Of a stretch of DNA of 64,000 nt, positions 27,236 to 34,257 are shown piece by piece (the stretch's first letter is position 1; every line of letters begins with the position of its first letter). The notes beneath the pieces were generated by a model. The model saw only the letters and a program-made list of their open reading frames with translations, had not been told where the DNA came from and ran no database searches. The stretch spans positions 178,311 to 242,310 of the forward strand of contig CAIYYN010000029.1 in the NCBI GenBank assembly GCA_903930435.1, given 5' to 3'. The translations under genes and the position numbers were made by a program. Origin of the DNA: an uncultured Hyphomicrobiales bacterium (lineage in GTDB: Bacteria; Pseudomonadota; Alphaproteobacteria; Rhizobiales; Ancalomicrobiaceae).

Positions 27236-28303
27236 TCAGGACCCCGTTTGTCGTCTGTTGACATTGTCCATCTCGGCGGCTGCACGTGTCGCTCCGCATG
27301 TATCGCGAACCACGAGCCGCACCGATGAAATGAGTGTTTCTGCCTCGGCTTTTCCGGCGTTGATCTGTTTGAGAAGCAATTGCGCGGCGCGGCGGCCTAT
27401 GCCTTGCGGATCAACGGAAATCGTCGTCAGGGCCGGAACAGCCGTCCTGGCTTCGATCACGTCATCGAACCCGATGACCGCGAAACCGACACCCGGTTCC
27501 AGGTGCTGTGCGCGCAAGCCATCGCAGACGCCGAACGCGACGGCATCATTGAAGCAAACGGCTCCGGTTGGCCTGTCACCGAGCTTCAGGGCCTGTGAAA
27601 TCGCTTCCACGCCGCCGAGACGTGATGGTGCCGACGCGATGATCAACCCGTCGTCGCAGTCGAGACCGTTCGCCTGCATCGCCTTTCGGTAGCCTGCGGT
27701 CCGTTCCTGGAACACGGCAGTATCCGGAAAGCCTCCAAGAAACGCGATCCGGCGATGGCCGAGCGAGGCAAGGTGCGCAACGCCGGCAAAAATTCCGCCT
27801 TCATTGTCCGAGATCACCGAAGATACCTTAGCACCGGGACTATTGCGGACTGCGACGACCACCGGCAGTCCAGCCGCCACCAGCGGCCTGAAATCAGACG
27901 GTTCCGTTCCGCGTGCCGGGGAAATGATCAGGCCCGAGATACCATGTTCGCGCATCGTCGCGATGACTTCGCGTTGCCGGTCAATGCTTTCGCTGGTGTT
28001 GGCGAGGAACTGCACGAACCCCGCCGATTGCACGATCACGTCCACGCCGACGGCGAGTTCCGCAAAGAAGCTGTTGGTGAGATCGTTGACGACGACGCCG
28101 ATGATGCCCGACTTCGACCCGGACTGGCGCAGGTTGGCGGCGCCACGGTTGTAGACGTAGCCGAGGTCACGCATGACCGAGGTGACCTTCGCGCGGGTCG
28201 CCTCGCTGACAAGCGGCGATCCCTGCAAGACCAGCGAAACGGTCGATTTCGACACGCCAACTGCCCTTGCAATGTCGACCACGGTGACCCGCGTTTCCGT
28301 CAT
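27236..28303 (-). CDS. LacI-family transcriptional regulator
   Basis: 355-residue repressor. The N-terminal helix-turn-helix (VTVVDIARAVGVSKSTVSLVLQG, residues 6-28) and hinge region (GYVYNRGAANLRQS) are canonical, and the periplasmic-binding-protein-like effector domain follows (GIIGVVVNDLTNSFFAELAVG). The ATG at 28303 follows an AGGGAGG ribosome site by a short gap. It leads the operon with the CoA-transferase and enoyl-CoA hydratase and has two matching palindromes in its own upstream region, so it is probably autoregulated. The effector is likely a sugar or sugar derivative. Confidence 0.92.
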   Translation of the reverse strand: MTETRVTVVDIARAVGVSKSTVSLVLQGSPLVSEATRAKVTSVMRDLGYVYNRGAANLRQSGSKSGIIGVVVNDLTNSFFAELAVGVDVIVQSAGFVQFLANTSESIDRQREVIATMREHGISGLIISPARGTEPSDFRPLVAAGLPVVVAVRNSPGAKVSSVISDNEGGIFAGVAHLASLGHRRIAFLGGFPDTAVFQERTAGYRKAMQANGLDCDDGLIIASAPSRLGGVEAISQALKLGDRPTGAVCFNDAVAFGVCDGLRAQHLEPGVGFAVIGFDDVIEARTAVPALTTISVDPQGIGRRAAQLLLKQINAGKAEAETLISSVRLVVRDTCGATRAAAEMDNVNRRQTGS

Positions 28304-28343
28304 TGTTCCTCCCTGTGGCCTTCGCCACTTGTGAGGACCATAA

Positions 28344-28357
28344 TTGGAACGATCCAA
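28344..28357. promoter_or_regulatory. LacI-type operator (proximal)
   Basis: TTGGAACGATCCAA, a 14-bp palindrome with a single asymmetric pair and the central CG typical of LacI-family sites. It lies about 41 bp upstream of the lacI start, where bound repressor would block the promoter. It differs at one base from the perfect copy at 28512-28525. Confidence 0.75.
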
Positions 28358-28511
28358 AAATGTCAAGCGGCGTTCGAATTGGGGATTGCGCTCTGCGACA
28401 GTGTCGGCGAAACGAATTGATTTAATTAATGAAATTTAATAGATGAGACAGGTCGATATGCGCAGATGGGGATCGCAGTCACCCTTTCGCGGACCTCGGA
28501 CAATGGAGGCG

Positions 28512-28525
28512 TTGGATCGATCCAA
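28512..28525. promoter_or_regulatory. LacI-type operator (distal, perfect palindrome)
   Basis: TTGGATCGATCCAA is a perfect 14-bp palindrome with central CG. Its centre is 168 bp from that of the proximal site, which is 16 turns at 10.5 bp per turn and would put both sites on the same helix face. This suggests looping by a tetrameric or paired repressor. It lies in the 272-bp gap between lacI and the carbamoylase gene, both minus strand, and no other gene starts there. Confidence 0.72.
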
Positions 28526-28575
28526 ATACATGAAAATCAAATGCGATATTTCGGGCATCTGCCATCTTGGGGCGA

Positions 28576-29532
28576 TCAGTGCCCGGCTCGTCCTTTCGGC
28601 TCCACGATCCCGACCGTTTCGACGATCAATCCGTAATGCTGGGGTCGACGGTGCTGCGCGAAGTTGAACATCTTTTCCTTGCCCTGTCGGCATTGATCGA
28701 GGTCGCAATCGGCGACGATGACTTCGTCCCCGAGCGTTGCCGCCTCGGCGACAATGAGACCGTCCGGGCTGACGATGCAGGAGCCGCCTATCAGTCCTGC
28801 CCCATCCTCATTGCCCGCCTTGGCCACCGCGACAGCCCAGGTCGCATTCATGTAGGCATTGGATTGCACCGCCAGCTTTGAATGGAATGTCCTGAGCTCC
28901 GCGCTTTCACCTGATCCGCCATTGGGATCGTATGCGGCTGAGTTATAGCCAACACAGACGAGTTCAACGCCCTGAAGCCCGAGGACGCGCCAGGCTTCAG
29001 GCCAGCGCCTGTCGTTGCAGATCATCATGCCGAGGATGCCGTTTTGCCAAGCAGAAGACGCCCGGAACGCCGGGAAGCCGAGGTCTCCATAGTCAAAATA
29101 GCGCTTTTCAAGTTGCTGGAAGCGCTCTCCCGGTCGCGGTTCGACGGAGCCCGGCAGATGTATTTTCCGGTATCGGCCGAGGAGACTTCCGTCGGGCTGT
29201 ACGATAATCGACGAATTGAAGCGTTGCCCGGATTCTGTCAGTTCCGCGAACCCGACATAAAAGCCAACGCCCAGCTCCCGTGCCCGGTCAAACAAGTGCT
29301 GGACCCCTGGATTGGGCATTTCCCGCTCGAAAAACGCTTTCAGTTGGTGATCATTCAGCAGCCAGCGGGGGAAGAATGTCGTGAACGCCAATTCCGGGAA
29401 GACGACCAGCGTTGCCTGTTTTGACGCGGCGGCCTCCAGGAGAGCAATCATGCGGTTCAGTGTCGCTTCGCGTGGATCAGCTAATTGGGTCGCGCCCATT
29501 TGGGCTGCAGCGACGCGGATCGTTCGAGCCAT
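28576..29532 (-). CDS. N-carbamoyl-D-amino-acid hydrolase (nitrilase superfamily)
   Basis: 318-residue carbon-nitrogen hydrolase. The Glu-Lys-Cys triad is visible: Glu 47 (VVFPELAFTTFFPRW), Lys 123 (RYRKIHLPG) and Cys 172 (MMICNDRRWPEAWRVLG). These surroundings and NFAQHRRPQHYGLI near the C-terminus match, as I recall it, the Agrobacterium D-carbamoylase, which hydrolyses N-carbamoyl-D-amino acids to D-amino acid, CO2 and ammonia. The ATG at 29532 fits the family start (ARTIRVAAAQMGA); a longer frame to 30018 overlaps nasT. It is divergent from nasT across 219 bp. No hydantoinase or racemase is adjacent, so the natural substrate is uncertain. Confidence 0.82.
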   Translation of the reverse strand: MARTIRVAAAQMGATQLADPREATLNRMIALLEAAASKQATLVVFPELAFTTFFPRWLLNDHQLKAFFEREMPNPGVQHLFDRARELGVGFYVGFAELTESGQRFNSSIIVQPDGSLLGRYRKIHLPGSVEPRPGERFQQLEKRYFDYGDLGFPAFRASSAWQNGILGMMICNDRRWPEAWRVLGLQGVELVCVGYNSAAYDPNGGSGESAELRTFHSKLAVQSNAYMNATWAVAVAKAGNEDGAGLIGGSCIVSPDGLIVAEAATLGDEVIVADCDLDQCRQGKEKMFNFAQHRRPQHYGLIVETVGIVEPKGRAGH

Positions 29533-29751
29533 CGGGCGCCTCTTGTCCTTGCCGGAAGCCTCGACCGACGACCAGGCTTGGCTGTTGATGAAAAAATGAT
29601 CTGCCCGCAATCTATGCAATCCTGACCCGATCTGACAATCTCCTGATCTGGTCGAGTACAATACTTTGCAATAAAATGATCGTTCTTCAAGCTTGGCGCG
29701 GGGAGTTGCGCTTTCGCGCTGGTCTGTTGGATAGCATTGGACTGTTCGCCT

Positions 29752-30342
29752 ATGGATACATCGCCGCAGCCGCGGGTCATCTTGGTCGACGAGAACGGCG
29801 AACGTGCGCCGACGGTCGCGCAGGCGCTTTCGGCCAGCGGTTTCGAGCTGGTTGCGACCCTTGGCAGCGGCGCGGATCTCAAGGCGCGGATGATCGAGTT
29901 GCAGGCCGATGTCGTGATTATCGACATGGACAGCCCGGACCGCGACATTCTCGAAAACATGCGGCAAGTGGGGGCAGAAATGCCGCGCCCGATCGTGATG
30001 TTCTCGCAGGACGGGCATCCCGACATGATCAGGGCGGCGGTTGAGGCCGGTGTGAGCGCCTATGTCGTTGATGGCCTGAAACTCGAACGGATCAAGCCGA
30101 TTGTCGATGTCGCCATCGCCCGCTTTGCACAGTTCCAGTCGTTGCGCGGCGAACTGGACAAGGCGCGATCATCGCTGGCTGAACGCAAATTGATCGAGCG
30201 CGCCAAGGGCATCCTCATGAAACGACGCGACTGCGATGAAGAGGAGGCCTACGCCTTCATGCGAAAGACAGCGATGGATCAGAAACTGCGCCTGGCGGAT
30301 ATTGCCAACAAGATCATCGCAGCGGCGGAACTGTTGGGATGA
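29752..30342 (+). CDS. nasT: NasT, ANTAR-domain RNA-binding antiterminator
   Basis: 196-residue response-regulator-like protein. Residues about 1-120 form a pseudo-receiver (VILVDENGERAPTVAQAL, VVIIDMDSPDRD). The ANTAR domain is at the C-terminus (AERKLIERAKGILMKRR, then EEEAYAFMRKTAMDQKLRLADIANKII). NasT binds two-hairpin leader RNA and prevents termination upstream of nitrate assimilation genes when nitrate frees it from NasS. ATG 29752 is preferred to a TTG at 29737. It overlaps nasS by 4 bp, and the target leader lies just after nasS. Confidence 0.9.
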   Translation: MDTSPQPRVILVDENGERAPTVAQALSASGFELVATLGSGADLKARMIELQADVVIIDMDSPDRDILENMRQVGAEMPRPIVMFSQDGHPDMIRAAVEAGVSAYVVDGLKLERIKPIVDVAIARFAQFQSLRGELDKARSSLAERKLIERAKGILMKRRDCDEEEAYAFMRKTAMDQKLRLADIANKIIAAAELLG

Positions 30343-31217
30343 AACAGAAACTCAAGATCGGCTTCATTGCCCTTTGCGACAGCGCCAGCCTGATCGTGGC
30401 GCACGAACGCGGGTTTTTCACGCAGGAAGGCCTTCAGGTCGATCTCGTTCGCGAACCATCCTGGGCGAATATCCGCGATAAACTGGCTTTCGGCCTGCTG
30501 GATGCCGCCCATATGCTGGCACCCATGCTGATTGAGGCATCGCTTGGCGCGGGCAACGTGCATATGCCGCTGACGACAGGCTTTGCCCTCAGTTCGGGCG
30601 GAGGACGGATCACGCTGGCAAAGGAGATGGATCGGGAGCGGCCAAGGCTTGCCATGGTCTATCCGTTTTCGTCGCATCACTATGCGCTGCGTCAATATAC
30701 TGCCGCTAATGGCCTGGATGCCGAACTCGTTGTCCTGCCGCCGACGCAGATGATTGCGGCTCTGTCGAGTGGCCAGATTCAGGGGTTCTGCGCTGGTGCG
30801 CCCTGGGGATTATTGGCCGAAACGCTCGGTCTGGGCCTCGACGTCGTCTCGTATTCATTGCCCGGGCGGATGGAAAAGGTGCTCGGTGTGCGACAGACGT
30901 GGCTCGACGCCAGCAGCGAAGCCCACACCGGGCTCATGCGCGCGTTGCGGGCTGCGAGCCAATGGACCAACCGGCCTGAAAACCGGGGTGAAGTCGCCGA
31001 GATCCTGGCACGAACCGAGTATCTGAACGCGCCTGCCGATGTGATCGCGTCAGGTCTGGCCGATATCGACTTTACCGCCAATCGCCCGTCTATCGAAGAA
31101 GGGCGCTGGTATCTTGATCGCATGGTCGAATATGGTCAGATCCACGCTCTGCAAAATACTGGCCCGATACTGGCTGACCTGTTCCGGGTCGCGACATTTG
31201 ATGAGATTATTTTTTGA
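30339..31217 (+). CDS. nasS: NasS, nitrate-sensing partner of NasT
   Basis: 292-residue protein of the CmpA/NrtA periplasmic-binding fold (LKIGFIALCDSASLIVAHERGFF, LTTGFALSSGGGRITL, LAMVYPFSSHHYALR) but without a signal peptide, as expected for the cytoplasmic nitrate sensor NasS. In Paracoccus and other proteobacteria NasS sequesters NasT without nitrate and releases it when nitrate binds. The gene order nasT-nasS followed by the regulated operon is as in Paracoccus. Its ATGA start overlaps the nasT stop. Confidence 0.9.
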   Translation: MKQKLKIGFIALCDSASLIVAHERGFFTQEGLQVDLVREPSWANIRDKLAFGLLDAAHMLAPMLIEASLGAGNVHMPLTTGFALSSGGGRITLAKEMDRERPRLAMVYPFSSHHYALRQYTAANGLDAELVVLPPTQMIAALSSGQIQGFCAGAPWGLLAETLGLGLDVVSYSLPGRMEKVLGVRQTWLDASSEAHTGLMRALRAASQWTNRPENRGEVAEILARTEYLNAPADVIASGLADIDFTANRPSIEEGRWYLDRMVEYGQIHALQNTGPILADLFRVATFDEIIF

Positions 31218-31220
31218 GCA

Positions 31221-31237
31221 TGCATGAACTCTGTGCA
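31221..31237. promoter_or_regulatory. Probable NtrC enhancer site
   Basis: TGCATGAACTCTGTGCA has the outer TGCA halves of the NtrC consensus (TGCAcc-N5-ggTGCA) at the exact 17-bp spacing; the inner bases differ. Its centre is about 148 bp upstream of the predicted sigma54 start site, a normal enhancer distance. Confidence 0.6.
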
Positions 31238-31349
31238 TAGGTTCGCAGCATAGCCGCTCAGGTTCGATAGATTCAACTTAATGGCCGAAATCTCCCGAAT
31301 TACGCAATAATTCAAAGTCTTGATCCAGATTATGCTGCGCTGCGATAAG

Positions 31350-31365
31350 TTGGCACACGAATTGC
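31350..31365 (+). promoter_or_regulatory. Sigma54 (RpoN) promoter of the nitrate assimilation operon
   Basis: TTGGCAC followed by five bases and TTGC matches the -24/-12 consensus, with GG at 31352-31353 and GC at 31364-31365. Transcription is predicted to start near 31377, five bases before the first antiterminator hairpin. This joins nitrogen-status control (NtrC) with nitrate-specific antitermination. Confidence 0.85.
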
Positions 31366-31381
31366 GTATATCTCTTCGGTG

Positions 31382-31429
31382 AACCTCAATGGCGAGGGTT
31401 AGCCGCGCTTCACGGAACAACGGTGTTCC
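31382..31429 (+). promoter_or_regulatory. ANTAR-type two-hairpin antiterminator leader RNA
   Basis: Two stem-loops with six-base loops lie in tandem. P1: AACCTC (31382-31387), loop AATGGC (31388-31393), GAGGGTT (31394-31400). P2: GGAAC (31414-31418), loop AACGGT (31419-31424), GTTCC (31425-31429). Both loops carry A at position 1 and G at position 4, the conserved residues of ANTAR target RNAs. The linker is 13 bases. P2 directly abuts the terminator stem at 31431. NasT is encoded two genes upstream. Confidence 0.87.
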
Positions 31430-31430
31430 A

Positions 31431-31493
31431 GCGACCTTCAACGCATCCGTTTGAGATGTGACTGAATGGCGTTGGGGCGCTTTTTTGTTTTTG
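31431..31493 (+). terminator. Rho-independent attenuator in the nas leader
   Basis: CAACGC (31439-31444) pairs with GCGTTG (31469-31474). Outer GCG (31431-31433) with CGC (31478-31480) can extend the stem, with bulges and wobble pairs. TTTTTTGTTTTTG follows. It ends about 15 bp before the nirB start. It should stop transcription unless NasT holds the upstream hairpins. Confidence 0.82.
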
Positions 31494-31507
31494 TGGAGAT
31501 GTGACCC

Positions 31508-33955
31508 ATGAATGCTCAACCTCGCCCTCGTCTTGTTGTCATTGGCAACGGCATGGCCGCCATGCGCACGGTCGAAGACCTGCTCGCGCGCCAACCTGCC
31601 CGCTACGATATCACGGTGTTCGGAGCCGAAGTGCATCCGAACTATAATCGCATCATGCTCTCCTCGGTGCTTGCCGGAGAGAAGTCGGTCGATGATATCG
31701 TCATCAACCCCCGGCAGTGGTATGTGGACAACGGCATCACCCTGCACAGCGGTGATCCGGTTGTTTCGATCGACCGTGAACGCCGCATGGTGACAGCCGC
31801 AAGCGGATTGTCGGTCGCCTATGACAGGTTACTGATTGCAACCGGTTCCAATCCGCTGATGCCGCCGCTCAAGGGCCTGAGCCTGCCGGGTGTCGTTGCG
31901 TTCCGGGATATTTCCGACGTTGACCAGATGCTGGAGGCAGCACGAGCCGGTAAGCGCGCCGTTGTCATCGGTGGTGGACTGCTCGGACTTGAAGCTGCCT
32001 GGGGACTGAAGCGGCAGGGTATGCCCGTAGCGCTCGTGCATCTGATGCCAACGCTGATGGAGCGTCAGCTCGACGCCGAGGCTGGCGGCCTCCTGCAGAA
32101 GGACTTGACCGAGCGCGGGCTGCATTTCTTCACCTCCGGCCAGACCGAAGAAATCCTCGGGTCCGACCATGTTGAAGGTGTCCGGCTGGCCGATGGTCGC
32201 GAGATTCCGGCTGAGATTGTCGTCATGGCAATCGGGATCCGTCCGAATATCCGGCTGGCCAAGGAAGCCGGTCTTGAGATCAATCGTGGCATCGTCGTCG
32301 ATGATACGATGGCAACCTCCGACCCGGCGATCTATGCAGTTGGCGAATGTGTCGAGCATCGCGGGCAGATCTTCGGGCTGGTTGCACCGATCTGGGATCA
32401 GGCCAAGGTCTGCGCCGCGCGGCTCGCCGATGACATGACGCTGACCTATTCCACACCGGCGCTGTCGACCCGGTTGAAGATCACGGGCATCGACGTGTTC
32501 TCGGCAGGGCAACTGGCGGGCGGCGAAGGCGACGAGGAAGTCATTTTCCGCGACACGGCGCGCGGCATCTACAAGAAGCTCGTGATCCGGGATGATCGCG
32601 TTGTCGGTGCGGTGCTTTATGGCGATGTCAGCGACGGCAGTTGGTATTTCCGCCTGATTGGCGACAAGACGGCGCTCGGTGATCTGCGCGAGCGCGTCAT
32701 TTATGGCGAGGCCTATGCACAGCCGGCTGGCAAGGCCGCACCCGATATTGCCGCACTCGCAGACTCGACCCAGATCTGCGGTTGCAACGGTGTTTCGAAA
32801 GGCCAGATCCTCGCCAAGATCGGCGAAAAGGGTCTGACGACACTGGACGAGGTCCGTGCCCACACGAAGGCGAGTGCCTCCTGCGGTCAATGCAGCACAC
32901 AGGTTCTGGCGCTTCTCGCCCATGCGACCGGTGGCAAGGCCAGGACGAGCGACGCCGTCTGCAAATGTACGGCTGTCGGCCACGACGAGGTGCGCAAGGC
33001 GATTGTCGCCAAGGGATTGAAGACGCAGGCAGCCGTGCGGGAAGCGCTCGGCTGGACCACGCCCGACGGCTGCGCGAAATGCCGCCCCGCCCTCAACTAT
33101 TATCTCCTGTGCGCCTGGCCCGGCGAATACGAAGACGACAGTCAGTCGCGCTTCATTAACGAGCGGGTTCACGCCAATATCCAGCGTGATGGTACTTATT
33201 CGGTGGTGCCGCGCATGTGGGGCGGACTGACGACCCCGTCTGAATTGCGCGCCATCGCCGATATCGCGGACAAATACGCCATTCCGACCGTTAAGGTGAC
33301 TGGTGGACAGCGTATCGACCTGCTGGGCGTCAAGAAGGATGATCTGCCGCGCGTCTGGGCTGATCTCAATGACGCTGGCATGGTTTCAGGCCATGCCTAT
33401 GCCAAGGGGCTGCGCACGGTGAAGACCTGTGTCGGCTCGGAATGGTGCCGCTTCGGCACGCAGGACTCAACGGGCCTCGGCGTCAAGCTGGAACGCCTGC
33501 TCTGGGGGTCTTGGACACCGGCCAAGGTCAAGCTCGGGGTGTCCGGCTGCCCGCGCAATTGCGCGGAATCGACCGTCAAGGATATCGGCGTCATCTGCGT
33601 CGATGCGGGCTACGATATCCATATCGCGGGTGCCGCTGGCCTGCATGTCCGCCAGACGGATCTGCTCGGTCAGGTCGCGACCGAGGCGGAAGCGCTCGAA
33701 GTCATTGCCGCCGTGACGCAGCTTTACCGCGAGGAAGGCCATTACCTCGAACGCATGTACAAATGGTCCGCACGCGTCGGCCTTGAGTACATCCGCGCCG
33801 AGATCATGGGCAACACCGACGCCCGTGCAGCGTTGTATGCACGTTTCATCGCCTCGCAGGCAGTCTTCCAGAAGGACCCGTGGGCGGAACGGGCGTCCGA
33901 GGGCGTCGCATCCCATGAATTTGCCCCGCTCGCCGTCGTGGAGGAGCTGGCATGA
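31508..33955 (+). CDS. nirB: Assimilatory nitrite reductase (NAD(P)H) large subunit
   Basis: 815-residue enzyme reducing nitrite to ammonium in the cytoplasm. N-terminal part: FAD/NAD(P) reductase (LVVIGNGMAAMRTVEDLL, VIGGGLLGLEAAWGLKRQG). A BFD-like [2Fe-2S] region starts near 423 (ICGCNGVSKGQIL, then SCGQC) and a second CKCTAVGHDE region follows. The C-terminal sulfite/nitrite reductase part has the siroheme-[4Fe-4S] cysteines in TCVGSEWCRFGTQDST (about 640) and GVSGCPRNCAEST (about 679). Full family length. The ATG at 31508 has GGAGAT upstream. It is first in the operon under the leader and overlaps nirD by 4 bp. Called NasB in Paracoccus nomenclature. Confidence 0.95.
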   Translation: MNAQPRPRLVVIGNGMAAMRTVEDLLARQPARYDITVFGAEVHPNYNRIMLSSVLAGEKSVDDIVINPRQWYVDNGITLHSGDPVVSIDRERRMVTAASGLSVAYDRLLIATGSNPLMPPLKGLSLPGVVAFRDISDVDQMLEAARAGKRAVVIGGGLLGLEAAWGLKRQGMPVALVHLMPTLMERQLDAEAGGLLQKDLTERGLHFFTSGQTEEILGSDHVEGVRLADGREIPAEIVVMAIGIRPNIRLAKEAGLEINRGIVVDDTMATSDPAIYAVGECVEHRGQIFGLVAPIWDQAKVCAARLADDMTLTYSTPALSTRLKITGIDVFSAGQLAGGEGDEEVIFRDTARGIYKKLVIRDDRVVGAVLYGDVSDGSWYFRLIGDKTALGDLRERVIYGEAYAQPAGKAAPDIAALADSTQICGCNGVSKGQILAKIGEKGLTTLDEVRAHTKASASCGQCSTQVLALLAHATGGKARTSDAVCKCTAVGHDEVRKAIVAKGLKTQAAVREALGWTTPDGCAKCRPALNYYLLCAWPGEYEDDSQSRFINERVHANIQRDGTYSVVPRMWGGLTTPSELRAIADIADKYAIPTVKVTGGQRIDLLGVKKDDLPRVWADLNDAGMVSGHAYAKGLRTVKTCVGSEWCRFGTQDSTGLGVKLERLLWGSWTPAKVKLGVSGCPRNCAESTVKDIGVICVDAGYDIHIAGAAGLHVRQTDLLGQVATEAEALEVIAAVTQLYREEGHYLERMYKWSARVGLEYIRAEIMGNTDARAALYARFIASQAVFQKDPWAERASEGVASHEFAPLAVVEELA

Positions 33956-34257
33956 GCGAGATCGAGATTGGCACACTGTCGGATATCCCGCGTCTTGGTG
34001 CCCGCACGGTTGAGACACCCGCCGGACAGATCGCCGTGTTCCGTACCGCCGAAGATGACGTCTTCGCGTTGCTCAACCGCTGTCCACACAAGGGCGGCCC
34101 GTTGTCTGAAGGCATTGTAGCGGGTCGCACGGTTGCCTGCCCGCTGCACAACTGGGTCATCAATCTGAACGATGGGCAGGCTGTCGCACCGGACGAAGGA
34201 TGCGCCAGGTCATTTCCCGTGCGTCTCAAGGGAGACCGGCTGTGGCTGACCCTGTAA
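33952..34257 (+). CDS. nirD: Nitrite reductase small subunit, Rieske [2Fe-2S] type
   Basis: 101-residue Rieske-fold protein. Both cluster motifs are complete: CPHKGGPL (C-x-H) and CPLHNWV (C-x2-H), so it should bind a [2Fe-2S] cluster, unlike enterobacterial NirD, which lacks these ligands. It corresponds to NasG of Paracoccus, proposed to pass electrons between the NAD(P)H-oxidising nitrite reductase and nitrate reductase. It overlaps nirB by 4 bp, and nasA starts inside its last 16 bp. Confidence 0.93.
   Translation: MSEIEIGTLSDIPRLGARTVETPAGQIAVFRTAEDDVFALLNRCPHKGGPLSEGIVAGRTVACPLHNWVINLNDGQAVAPDEGCARSFPVRLKGDRLWLTL

Noticed and set aside
29694..29710. Possible sigma54 promoter TTGGCGC...TTGC upstream of nasT
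   Set aside because: The gap between the two elements is six bases, not five, and the -24 element is degenerate.
31829..33172. 447-codon open frame on the minus strand inside nirB
   Set aside because: It lies antisense to a full-length nirB with all cofactor motifs. High-GC genes often leave long antisense frames, and this one has no recognisable domain.
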